This document shows, piece by piece, positions 44,019 through 53,748 of a stretch of 64,000 nucleotides of DNA (position 1 is its first letter; every line of letters starts with the position of its first letter). Both the position numbers and the translations under genes were made by a program. Source of the DNA: Silene conica (lineage: Eukaryota; Streptophyta; Magnoliopsida; Caryophyllales; Caryophyllaceae); NCBI GenBank assembly GCA_029255685.2, contig CM055316.2, forward strand, positions 77,312,861 to 77,376,860, written 5' to 3'. The notes beneath the pieces were generated by a model, which saw only the letters and a list, made by a program, of their open reading frames with translations, made no database searches and was not told the origin of the DNA.

Positions 44019-45985
44019 TTAACAACACAAAACATACACCTTGTCTCTTGCGTATTCACATAATCGGAAATATGCATGTCTCCAAGATGTTTTTACAACT
44101 AAAGTGGCACAAACTCCCCAAAATCCTACAATGAACCCAAGTACAACACTTATGTACAGTCCTAGCATGAAGTCGTCTTTCGTGTCTTGCTTGCCTTCTT
44201 CAATTGATGCGACGGCTGGTGGTTCATCTCTGGCACATTTAAGAAGCGATGCTCCACAAAGTCCGGGGTTTCCCATGTATGATGAAGCATCAAAACCTTG
44301 TAATTGTGTGCCAATTGGAATCTTCCCTGTCAAGTTATTCTCAGAAACGTCGAGTATCGATAGACAACTGATTTGAGTTAGACTTGGAGGAATTTCGCCA
44401 GTAAGATGGTTATGTGATAAATCAAGAGATTCCAAAGAGGCCAGTTGGCCAAATCTTGACAAAATACCTCCAGTAAGATTGTTTCTTGATAGATTTAAGA
44501 ATTTCAAACCCAACAAGACTTAATAAGCCTTCTGGAATATCGCCTTCTAGCTTATTGTTGGAAAGATCAATGCCTTTAAGTAGTATTAACGAACTGAATT
44601 TAGAAAATGTTCGTTCATATCTTTTCCACATCACGCGTGCAACATCATAATCTAAGCCAACTGACTCATTTGTAGTCATGCTTACCAGTTTGTACAAACA
44701 TCTTGGAATGGTTCCAGAGATATAGTTGTTCGAAATGTTTAAGATTCGGAGGTAAGAAAGATTACAAAAGCTTTCAGGTAAAACTCCAATAAAATGATTA
44801 GTTTCTAGGCTAAGGATGCCTAGATTTACGAAACTATGCCCATAGTCAAGGGGTATGTGATCAATCAATGAGTTATTTGCAAGGTCGAGAATCACCAATG
44901 ACTTGCAGTTCACAAGGGATGCCGGTAAACTACCAGATAAATTATTGTTGCTCAAATGTAACTCATTAAGTTGGTTTAACTCACCTATAGAGGTTGGTAA
45001 ACTCCCCCAAAGATTATTGTTCTCTAGATGCAAGTTGGTTAATTGATCAAAATAGCTCCAACAGTCCGGCAACTTTTCAGAAAAAAAGGTTGCTTGATAA
45101 ATCAAGATAGAAAAGAGGCATTTGTGTGTGTGGGCACAAGAATGGAAAAAGGCCTTTTGAAAACTTGTTGTTGTTTAGAATCAGAGTGGATACATTATTG
45201 TTCCTTAAAAATGAGGGTATTAAACCTTCAAATAAGTTATAACTGAGGTCTATATTACCGAGGTTACTAACGATGGTTGTATTTGGAATTGTACCCGTAA
45301 TCATATTGTCAGACATGTCTAGATAAATAATTCTTGACAAAAAGCTTGAATTCCAAAAGGAAATAGGAATAGTGTCTGAAATACTAGTATTGGATATATC
45401 AAGCCCGTCCAAGTATTTTTGAGTTGTAATCCACATCGGAAAATATGGACCGATCTTGCATGAGTTCAAAGTTAGTGTATCTAGCTGAAACGGAGGAATC
45501 CAATTAGCACTAATGTTAACCACGATATTTGTATTAGGATACAAGATCAGATTACGTAGTTTTGAAAGGTTTGATAAGTGCGTTATTGTAAGAGTTCCAT
45601 TTAAAAAATTCTCAGAAAGATCCAAATGCTCAAGCATGGTGAGTTTTCCTAGGGATTGAGGAATGGTACCATTCAGTTGATTTTCGTTAAAGTCTAACAC
45701 CTTTAAGAAAGGAAAGGTGCCAATGTCGTCCGGAATCGGTCCCCAAACTTGGTTTCCTACTAATTGTAGTGACACTAATGCCTTGTGTGGACATTTAGAA
45801 AAGGATTGGAGGATGTCGGAGAACTTGCAATTGAGATCGGTACTAATCAAGTTTAAGGTTTGCAAGCTACATAAATTAAGACGTTTCAATTGGACGTGGT
45901 TGTTATTAACCCCTGACGATGCAACTTTGCAACAACAGTAATAGGTTAGCAGTAGTACATAAATGAGGGGAAAACGGGTCGTCAT
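44019..45985 (-). pseudogene. RLP gene, internally deleted and frameshifted
   Basis: The copy starts at ATG 45985 with its own signal peptide (FPLIYVLLLTYYCC). It then passes directly to LRRs that lie near residue 300 in intact relatives (LNLCSLQTLNLISTDLNCKF), so the N-cap and about ten LRRs are gone. One extra T in a T run (complement of the 7-A run at 45081-45087) shifts the frame at DLSSNLF. A second single-base insertion in GTTGGGTTTGAAATTC near 44510 shifts it again. A one-base loss near 44025 truncates the tail at YVLCC. Between the breaks all RLP parts remain, including the island (VMWKRYERTF), GNPGLCGASLLKC and the helix with GFIVGFWG. It is related to the copies at 22608 and 36245. 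A TATA-like TTATAAATA lies upstream near 46070. Confidence 0.92.
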
Positions 45986-46335
45986 TTTTATGTGGTATTA
46001 TTGTCGTGTGTAAATATAATTTACCATAATGATATTTGTTTGGTTAATTAGAAGATTGTTGAATGCTCTTATTTATAATACCGCCAAAAATGAGAATTTG
46101 TGAGGATGGAGTAAGACATATTGCTCCTTTCTCTACGTTTGATGTTGAAGAATCAACGTTGGTAGTTGGTAGTTGGTAGTTGGTACTAGTCTAAGTCTTG
46201 GTCGCTGTGGATGATATTTTCATGGTCAACACTTCTTTGGGTTCGATGATGCAATGGACCCGTCTAAAGGCTGGTGCGTCCAAGACTATCAAGCTACAAT
46301 TTATCGTTATTTTCTAGCTAATAAAAGGGTGTTAT
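45986..46335. other. Upstream region of the broken RLP
   Basis: It contains a GTAGTTG tandem run (TTGGTAGTTGGTAGTTGGTA, near 46158-46180) and no gene. Confidence 0.4.
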
Positions 46336-46508
46336 ATAATAAAGTCGTGTTAGACCAGCGGTAGTTGGGTTAAACCTTGAAATTTGTAGAGGGTTCGACT
46401 ACTACTTGGCCAATGCAGCCCCCGAAGGAGGTGGCTTACATGGTCTATGTAATGGTGAGAGAATGCATTGGCCCGGAAGATTCAACCCCCTCGTCATAAA
46501 AAAAAAAT
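46336..46508 (+). mobile_element. tRNA-derived SINE
   Basis: This is a 173-bp element ending in a poly-A run. TAGACCAGCGG (46351-46361) fits box A and GGTTCGACTAC (46392-46402) fits box B, with about 30 bases between them, as in Pol III tRNA-type promoters. The flanks carry a 9-bp duplication GGGTGTTAT (46327-46335 and 46509-46517). Confidence 0.85.
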
Positions 46509-46642
46509 GGGTGTTATTTAATTCCCTATTTAGTTGTTGTTTAGTGCCATTTACATACAATTTATTTGTGCATTTTTAGAAGGGGGCTTAATTTGCTATA
46601 GTCAATGGCCATAATTAGCTATTTAAGTTTGTTATTCGTAGT

Positions 46643-47998
46643 TGTTAGAACACTTATGGTTGATGATGCCAAGTTACTTCTAACCACTTCTAATGTCTTC
46701 TTCTAGCTTTGTGTTTAATAGCAAATGATATCAAGCTTGTGAATGATCAAAGACAATCAAGAAGAAGTTCCAAGATACAAGAGAAGAAATCTAAGTCGAG
46801 TCTAGAAAGAGTGTTGTAAGCAAGGTAATTGATCATACTCATCTAAGTCATTAAAAGTGCAAAAGTCATGAAACAGTTCTCAGACTGTTGCATGACCTGT
46901 GTCTAGTGCTAGTTACGGAGATAATTTTCAAAGAGGATTTCAAATGTTTGAAATTGTTTTCAAAATATCAGCTTGTGTTGAAATAAATTATTATTTGAAT
47001 CAAAGTTCAGAAAATCAAGTTGAAAATCTTATTCAAAGGAGACTTGGTCTTTGTGAAAGTAAAATCTTGCTTTATTTCCTCATTTAGCTAAGTGAGTTTC
47101 TCCATGAGGGAAAGTTGAATGCTTCCTTAGCTAAATGAGTGTATCATAGAGCCTTGTGAAATCAGACCAGTCCTTTTACCCTCCTTGACAATTTGACTTA
47201 CCCTTTTACCTACCAAGTAAAGACAATCTCATTGTGTAAAAGGTGGGCAAAGCACATGCTTTAGGGTTTCAAGAAGCCTTGCATTTCGGCTATAAATATG
47301 GACCCTTGGGTTCATTTATTGCCAAGACTTTTTAGTGCATTCATTTCAAACTTTTGCAAAACTGATTTGTGCTTCATTTTCAAAGTAACTTTGCAAATGT
47401 TTTAAGTTTTTTTTAAAAGTCTTCAAAAAGGTTTTAACAAAGACATTATCTCCTAAGCACTAGTAGCACTCTTAATGCCTAATGAGTATGTTCAAGGACC
47501 TTGTGTTTAGATCTTAAATGAAGTCTCCATGTTCTTAAAAGAGAACCCTTGAGACATTGATCCTGTAAACCAAAGGTAGAACATCAAAAACTCTTAGAGC
47601 GGAGTAGCTCTAGGTTTGAGTCAAGTCTTTGAGCGGAGTAGCTCGAAGCATTGCAACCGGAGTAGGTTGGCGAGTTGTCTTATTGTAATAGTTCTAGTTA
47701 AGCGGAGTAGCTTCTAAACTTTTAATAAGATAACGGTTGGAAGTAGGCTCCGGAGTAGGAGCTGAACCAATTTTTTATATCGCCTGTTTTCATTCTTGTT
47801 CATTCTCTTATCAATCTTTCGAATGCTTACTACTTACGATAACTAGCAGGTCTGTGCAACTGTTGCCTATACTGTTGCTCAGACTCCATCTTTCGTGCTT
47901 GACTCTTAACTCTATCAAGTTTAAATCTGAAATTTTTAAAAAGGTCACCTAATTCACCCCCTCCCCCTCTTAGGTGTTAAACTCGTTGTGACTCTTCA
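46643..47998 (+). repeat. 5' LTR of the Sirevirus-like element
   Basis: It begins TGTTAGAACACTTATGG and ends GTGACTCTTCA (TG...CA). A TATA box (TATAAATATG) at 47291-47300 predicts transcription starting near 47320, so the last about 680 bases would be in the genomic RNA leader. Those include the hairpin array at 47595-47763. Confidence 0.96.
47595..47763 (+). other. Array of five mini-hairpins with an invariant GGAGTA loop (5' LTR)
   Basis: There are five inverted repeats, each enclosing GGAGTA: TAGAGC/GCTCTA at 47595-47612, CTTTGAGC/GCTCGAAG at 47627-47648 (one G-U pair), CAACC/GGTTG at 47654-47669, AAGC/GCTT at 47700-47713, and GCTCC/GGAGC at 47747-47762. The closing pair is always C-G. 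The stems differ between hairpins yet remain complementary, while the loop never changes. The array lies between the predicted transcription start and the primer-binding site, so it would be in the leader RNA. GGAG loops are known to bind retroviral nucleocapsid. A role here in packaging or dimerisation is inference. Confidence 0.8.
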
Positions 47999-48000
47999 AT

Positions 48001-48012
48001 TGGTATCAGAGC
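48001..48012 (+). promoter_or_regulatory. Primer-binding site of the Sirevirus-like element
   Basis: TGGTATCAGAGC is fully complementary to the 3' end of plant initiator tRNA-Met. It begins two bases after the LTR. Confidence 0.9.
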
Positions 48013-48110
48013 CTCGTGCTCTTGATTTAGGTCTTACCACCAAAGAGAAAGATCCGTAGTCATGGACGAGTCTAAACACACTAAGAAACTATGCTTGGTG
48101 GAAACACCGC

Positions 48111-50060
48111 ATGGAACACTACGTAAAAGGGGTTGACTATGAATGCTGGAAGATCATTCAAAAGGGCCCACTTAAGGTTGAGGTTACAGATAAAGATGGA
48201 AAAACGACACCAAAAGATGAGGAAAAGTACAACGAAAACGATTACAAGAAAATCGAGAAAAACTCTAGAGCCATGTCCATTCTTCAATATGGCATCGGTG
48301 ATCAAGAGATAAATCGTATATCAGGTTGTACTTCCGCAAAAGAAATCTGGGATACCCTAAGCCTCGCTCATGAGGGTACATCTAAAGTCAAGAAGTACCG
48401 TGTTGATCTTCTCATGCAACAGTATGAGATGTTTAACATGGGAAAAGATGAGTCAATCAACAGTCTGTCGTCACGTTTCTCATGCATTGTTAACGAACTT
48501 AAAAGCCTAGGTCGAAACTTTGAATCCGAGGATTTAGTCCGAAAGATCCTTCGAAGCCTAACTGAAAAGTGGCAACCGAAGGTGACGGCTATTGAGGAGG
48601 CCAAAGACCTTGCCGCACTTTCCCTAAATGAACTAATGGGGTCTCTCATGGCCCATGAGCTCTCACTTACTAAACGCTCTCAGGAGAGTTCAAAGGGAAA
48701 GGGACTCGCTCTAAATGCTCTCTCAAGCGATGAGGAGGATGAGGATGTCGAGTTCGCTATGTTTACCAAAAACATGGCCGGCATAATAAATGGTCGAGGG
48801 TCACAAAAGTTCAACAATGCTAGCAAAAGACGTTTCCCTAAGAGGAGATCAAGTTCTACCTTTGGTTGCTTCAAATGTGGTGACAAGGGTCACCAAATCA
48901 AAGAATGCCCAAAGTGGGACGAGATTAAGTCCAAGGAAAAACGTGAGCATGCTAAACGTGACTACAAGAGCAAAGTAATGACAGCTATATGGGGCATGTC
49001 TGATTCCGATGAGGATGAAGTCCTTGAGGAAGAATTGGACGCCAAGTTATGCATTTCTTCAAAATCGAAAACCGAAACCTCGAAATCAGCGAAGAAGGAA
49101 ACCGCCGTTTGTCTTATGGCTCATTCCGTTGACTCTAACTCAGATTCTGAAGATGAGGTAAATAGTCTAAAGAGAAAGGCCCGCACTTTCTCCAAAGACA
49201 AAATTTGTCTTCTTTTAGATGATTTCATAGATAAGTGTCGTGTCCAAAACATTAAGCTAAATGTCATGCAAGATGAAATTGAGAGTATAGCTGAAGAAAA
49301 TGTCAACCTAAAGGAAACTTTAACTGAGGTAGACCAAACATGTACTATAACCCAACTTGAGAAGGAAGTAAAGTTGCTTAGGAAACAAAATCAAAATCTT
49401 ATGAGTAAAACTGAAACAGCTCATGTAACAGATCACTGTCCTGTTGAAACTGATCTTTGTAAAGAAGTCGAGTCTCTAAAAGGAATGGTATCCTCACTTA
49501 CCAAGGAACGTAACTCCCTCTTAATGGAAATCACTTCATACAAGCTAGACAACAAACAACTAGAGGAAGTTGCATCATTGTTAGGAGATGAAGTGAGTCA
49601 TACCAAAGCAAAATTAGAAAAAGTCGAAAAACTAAATCTAACTCATCTAGGAAGGATAGAGACCTTGACCAAAGAGTTGCATGATGCAAAACAGTTTTAT
49701 CTCAAATGGGAAGGAAGTCAAAATGTCTTGGAATTTCTGTTAAAACAATCTCAGGAAAATGAGAAAGCTTTGAAAAATGCTGGACTTGGTTTCAGAGGCA
49801 ACAGGAGCACTCACTGTTGCATCCGAAACCAGGACCCAAGCCAAACCGATTTCAGAAGGCGAAAGTATGCTGGATTACCTGAGTACATTATCTGTAACTA
49901 CTGTGGAAAGACAGGTCATGAGTTCAATGAATGTCCTAAACGAAAACATGATCTAGCAAGAAACACCAATGAAGCACAAAAAACGTGGGTTAGAAAAGAC
50001 TCGGTTTTGAGTGTTAAGAAGGGACCCAAACTTGTTTGGGTTCCTAAACTAACTGTTTGA
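48111..50060 (+). CDS. Sirevirus-like Gag
   Basis: This 649-residue structural protein has a copia gag core at residues about 1-190 (YVKGVDYECWKII, IWDTL, YEMFNMG, LRSLTEKWQPKVTAI), a first CCHC knuckle (CFKCGDKGHQIKEC) near 255, long Glu/Lys/Leu heptad-like stretches near 370-560 that look coiled-coil, and a second CCHC knuckle (CNYCGKTGHEFNEC) near 605. It ends WVPKLTV. The ATG at 48111 is internal to conserved sequence: the same frame upstream to 48060 reads NYAWWKHR, which belongs to the gag domain, but holds no ATG. The first ATG after the leader (48062) is in another frame. A small deletion at the 5' end of gag is therefore likely, or the protein starts short. Confidence 0.88.
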   Translation: MEHYVKGVDYECWKIIQKGPLKVEVTDKDGKTTPKDEEKYNENDYKKIEKNSRAMSILQYGIGDQEINRISGCTSAKEIWDTLSLAHEGTSKVKKYRVDLLMQQYEMFNMGKDESINSLSSRFSCIVNELKSLGRNFESEDLVRKILRSLTEKWQPKVTAIEEAKDLAALSLNELMGSLMAHELSLTKRSQESSKGKGLALNALSSDEEDEDVEFAMFTKNMAGIINGRGSQKFNNASKRRFPKRRSSSTFGCFKCGDKGHQIKECPKWDEIKSKEKREHAKRDYKSKVMTAIWGMSDSDEDEVLEEELDAKLCISSKSKTETSKSAKKETAVCLMAHSVDSNSDSEDEVNSLKRKARTFSKDKICLLLDDFIDKCRVQNIKLNVMQDEIESIAEENVNLKETLTEVDQTCTITQLEKEVKLLRKQNQNLMSKTETAHVTDHCPVETDLCKEVESLKGMVSSLTKERNSLLMEITSYKLDNKQLEEVASLLGDEVSHTKAKLEKVEKLNLTHLGRIETLTKELHDAKQFYLKWEGSQNVLEFLLKQSQENEKALKNAGLGFRGNRSTHCCIRNQDPSQTDFRRRKYAGLPEYIICNYCGKTGHEFNECPKRKHDLARNTNEAQKTWVRKDSVLSVKKGPKLVWVPKLTV

Positions 50061-50070
50061 ATTTGCGTAG

Positions 50071-53000
50071 GCATTAGTGGGAGGCAGCAGCAATTGGTAC
50101 TTAGACAGTGGATGCTCTCGTCACATGACGGGGGAAGAAAGCCAATTCCTCTCGCTAGAAGCCTACAATGGAGGCATGGTGACTTTTGGCGATAACAAAC
50201 AAGGTGAAATTGTTGGTATCGGAAAAGTTGGTAAGTCAAAATCACTATGCGTGGACAAAGTGCTGCTTGTCAAAGGATTAAAACACAATCTCCTTAGCAT
50301 TTCACAATTGTGTGATCGAGGTAATATCGTTGAATTTCATGCTCATGTGTGTAAAATTTTGAATGGTAAGACAAGGGAGTTAATTCTCGAAGGTAAGCGT
50401 GTCAAGGATGTGTATATGATTGACTTATGTTCTTTGTCTAGTCAAACTCTTTCATGCATGAGTGTTCACAAAAATGACCCGTGGCTTTGGCATAAGAGGT
50501 TAGGACATGTGAATGCTAGGACACTAAACAACCTTAGAAGACTTGACCTAGTTGAAGGCTTACCCATCATTAACTTCAAATTTAACTCCTTGTGTGATGA
50601 TTGTGTCAAAGGAAAACAAGTTAAAAGTTCATTCAAATCTAAACATTGTGTTAGCACATCTCGTGTCTTAGAACTTGTTCACATTGACCTTTGCGGACCC
50701 ATGCGTATCACAAGCAAAGGTGGTAGTAATTACATTTGTGTTATTGTTGATGATTGTTCTAGATATGTATGGTTGTTGTTTCTTGGAACCAAAGATAAAG
50801 CCTTTAGTGAGTTCTTAATTTGGCTCAAAATGGTCGAAAACAAATTTTCACTCAAACTTGGAGCCTTAAGGTCCGACCATGGAACCGAATTTGAGAACTC
50901 CTCTTTTGAAACTTATTGCAATGAAAACGGTGTTAGCCATAACTTTTCGGCCGCACGAACTCCACAACAAAACGGAGTTGTGGAACGAATGAATCGAACC
51001 TTGGAAAATATGGCTAGGACCATGATCATTAGCTCTAAGGTTCCAAGAAATTTTTGGGCCGAAGCCGTAAACACCTCGTGTTACGTCTATAATCGAGTCA
51101 TGATTAGAAAAATCACCAACAAAACACCTTATGAAATTCTACGTGGAAGAAAACCAAATGTCTCATATTTAAAATGCTTCGGATGTAAATGTTTTGTTCA
51201 CAATAACGGGAAAGATAATCTTGGAAAATTTGATGCCCGTAGTGATGAAGCAATTTTTGTGGGATATTCTAACCATAGCAAGGCTTACAAGGTCTTTAAC
51301 AAAAGGACTATGAAAATGGAAGAAAGTATTCATGTCGTGTTTGACGAATCTAGTCTTTTTGTGTCCCCTGAACAGGTAAACAATGAAGACGAGGATGATG
51401 AATTTGAACTTGGAATGGTCCGTCATGATATGGACCATGTGTTAGAAGCTGAGGATACTGAACAACAGTCAGAGGAACCGTTGCATGGGGAAGCAGGCCA
51501 AAGCTCAGGGGGAATTGAAGGTCCTTCACCCTCAGACGAAGCTAGCACATCAAGAGCTGGTGAAGAAAGCCAAGGATCACCTTCTGATCCCACAAACATC
51601 AATGCCCAAACTCCCCTTCCAAATCCTCCCCACACAACAGACCCTGAAACTGTTGCATCAGAACAAAATGAACAAGCTCTCGCTCCTAACACCACCATAC
51701 CAAGAAAATGGAAACACCAAAGCTCTCACCCTCTTGATAACCTGACAAGCGACCTTGACTCAGGGGTAAAAACCAGATCATCACTCAGAAACTTCTGTGC
51801 ATACAATGCCTACCTCTCACAAATTGAACCCAACCACATTTCAAATGCCCTCGAAGATCCTTGTTGGATCTTGGCCATGCAAGAAGAGTTGGACCAATTC
51901 AAAAGAAGTGAGGTATGGCATCTTGTCCCTAGGCCGTCAAATCGGACTGTCATTGGCACTAGGTGGGTTTTTCGAAATAAGCTAGATGACAACGGAGAAA
52001 TCGTAAGGAACAAAGCAAGGCTAGTGGTGCAAGGGTATAACCAACAAGAGGGAATTGATTTCGACGAAACCTTTGCACCGGTAGCTAGACTTGAAGCCAT
52101 ACGAATTCTCGTTGCCTTCGCAGCTCATCATGGCGTAAAACTTTTTCAAATGGATGTAAAATCCGCGTTCTTAAATGGCTATCTAAATGAAGAAGTTTTT
52201 GTTGAACAACCACCGGGTTTCTTGGATAATGAATCACCGAACCATGTTTACAAACTCGATAAAGCTCTATATGGTTTAAAACAGGCTCCTAGAGCATGGT
52301 ATGATAGGCTTTCAAAATTTCTCTTGGAAAATGGTTTTGTACGTGGTTCGGTTGATAAAACTCTGTTCATTAAGGCACACTCAGATGTAATGTTGCTTGT
52401 GCAAGTATATGTCGATGACATAATCTTTGGTGCAACAAGTGAAGCTCTTTATGATTATTTTGCAAGTCTAATGAAATCTGAGTTTGAAATGAGCATGATG
52501 GGAGAACTAGGATTCTTTCTTGGCCTTCAAATCAAGCAAAAAGAAGAAGGCACCATGATCCATCAACAAAAGTATGTGAAGGAAATGTTGAGTAAGTTCG
52601 GGTTGACCAATGCGAAACCCGTTGCTACACCTATGGTATCTAACCTCAAACTTGATCTTGATCCTAATGGTAAGAGTGTTAGTGAAAAGGTGTATCGAGG
52701 TATGATCGGTTCATTACTTTACTTAACCGCAAGTCGACCCGATATTCAATATAGTGTTTGTGTATGTGCTCGCTTTCAAGCTAACCCTAAGGAATCTCAC
52801 TTCAAAGCCGTAAAAAGGATCTTTAAATACTTGATCGGAACCCAACACCTATATCTTTGGTATCCTTCTTACTATGATCTTGATCTTGTAGGGTTTTCCG
52901 ATGCCGATTATGCGGGATGCATGTTAGATCGTAAGAGCACGTCGGGAATTGCCACGTTCATGGGCCCATGCTTGCTCACGTGGGCCTCCAAAAAGCAAAA

Positions 53001-53352
53001 TACCGTGTCTCTATCAACGGCCGAAAGCGAGTACATCAGTGCTGCACTCTGTTGCACACAAATCCTATGGGTTCGTCAACAATTGCACGATTTCGGTATT
53101 AATTTCGAATCCACTCCTATTTTTTGTGATAATACTAGTGCAATTAATATTTCTAAGAACCCAATACAACACTCTCGGACCAAACACATTGAGATAAGGC
53201 ATCATTTTTTACGTGATCAAGTCGAAAAAGGAACGATATGTCTTAACTTTTGTAAAACCGAAAATCAAATTGCGGATATTTTTACAAAACCGTTAGAAAG
53301 AGAACAATTCGTAAAACTTAGGTTGGAAATTGGTTTGTTGAGTGATGCGTGA
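50071..53352 (+). CDS. Sirevirus-like Pol (protease, integrase, RT, RNase H)
   Basis: About 1093 residues are open from 50071, directly after a stop; there is no ATG near the start, so Pol needs frameshifting or readthrough from Gag (Pol is +1 relative to Gag). Protease [13 protein letters not shown] keeps the catalytic Asp. Integrase has the HHCC finger (WHKRLGH, CDDC), then Asp in HIDLCGP, Asp in RSDHGTEF (50875) and Glu in VVERMN (50983), with exact D35E spacing. RT has YVDD. RNase H has SDADYAG, STAESEY, CDNTSAI and [15 protein letters not shown] Pro/Ser/Glu-rich linker separates integrase from RT. No break was seen, in contrast with the copia at 1623. Confidence 0.93.
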   Translation, partial: ALVGGSSNWYLDSGCSRHMTGEESQFLSLEAYNGGMVTFGDNKQGEIVGIGKVGKSKSLCVDKVLLVKGLKHNLLSISQLCDRGNIVEFHAHVCKILNGKTRELILEGKRVKDVYMIDLCSLSSQTLSCMSVHKNDPWLWHKRLGHVNARTLNNLRRLDLVEGLPIINFKFNSLCDDCVKGKQVKSSFKSKHCVSTSRVLELVHIDLCGPMRITSKGGSNYICVIVDDCSRYVWLLFLGTKDKAFSEFLIWLKMVENKFSLKLGALRSDHGTEFENSSFETYCNENGVSHNFSAARTPQQNGVVERMNRTLENMARTMIISSKVPRNFWAEAVNTSCYVYNRVMIRKITNKTPYEILRGRKPNVSYLKCFGCKCFVHNNGKDNLGKFDARSDEAIFVGYSNHSKAYKVFNKRTMKMEESIHVVFDESSLFVSPEQVNNEDEDDEFELGMVRHDMDHVLEAEDTEQQSEEPLHGEAGQSSGGIEGPSPSDEASTSRAGEESQGSPSDPTNINAQTPLPNPPHTTDPETVASEQNEQALAPNTTIPRKWKHQSSHPLDNLTSDLDSGVKTRSSLRNFCAYNAYLSQIEPNHISNALEDPCWILAMQEELDQFKRSEVWHLVPRPSNRTVIGTRWVFRNKLDDNGEIVRNKARLVVQGYNQQEGIDFDETFAPVARLEAIRILVAFAAHHGVKLFQMDVKSAFLNGYLNEEVFVEQPPGFLDNESPNHVYKLDKALYGLKQAPRAWYDRLSKFLLENGFVRGSVDKTLFIKAHSDVMLLVQVYVDDIIFGATSEALYDYFASLMKSEFEMSMMGELGFFLGLQIKQKEEGTMIHQQKYVKEMLSKFGLTNAKPVATPMVSNLKLDLDPNGKSVSEKVYRGMIGSLLYLTASRPDIQYSVCVCARFQANPKESHFKAVKRIFKYLIGTQHLYLWYPSYYDLDLVGFSDADYAGCMLDRKSTSGIATFMGPCLLTWASKKQNTVSLSTAESEYISAALCCTQILWVRQQLHDFGINFESTPIFCDNTSAINISKNPIQHSRTKHIEIRHHFLRDQVEKGTICLNFCKTENQIADIFTKPLEREQFVKLRLEIGLLSDA

Positions 53353-53748
53353 CATTAAATAATTTCCGTCTCCTAAATGATTGACTAGAGTCGAGAATAT
53401 ACGTAGATCGGTTTAAAAATGCTATTTGTGTTTGTGTACGGTTTTTAATGCAAGTCCGTTAAGAAAACAAAGAAAGTAGGCATGCATGTGTTTATCCATT
53501 AAAGCTAGCTATGACCCATCAAATCAATACTTTTTGCTATCACAAATCACCTCATTAATACCCATAAACCGCCCCATTTAATCCTTTACACTCAACCACC
53601 CCAAAACCGTCTAATCCCCTTTTATCCTTCAGTTATTAACCTCCCTCCCTCTCTCTTACCTTAATTCAAAAATTAAAAACTACTTCCCTCTCTCCCTAAC
53701 CTTCCCATCTTCCTTCAACCGTCATCTTCACCATAAAACCTTCCTAAA
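53353..53748 (+). other. Pol-to-ORF3 spacer
   Basis: This 396-base leader is C-rich on its right side (CCCTC and TCCC words) and leads up to the third ORF. No splice site is convincing. A subgenomic or spliced mRNA for the third ORF would need a signal here. Confidence 0.4.

Noticed and set aside
46899..47087. 62-aa ORF repeated in both LTRs
   Set aside because: LTR-internal frame with no domain; its duplication only reflects LTR identity.
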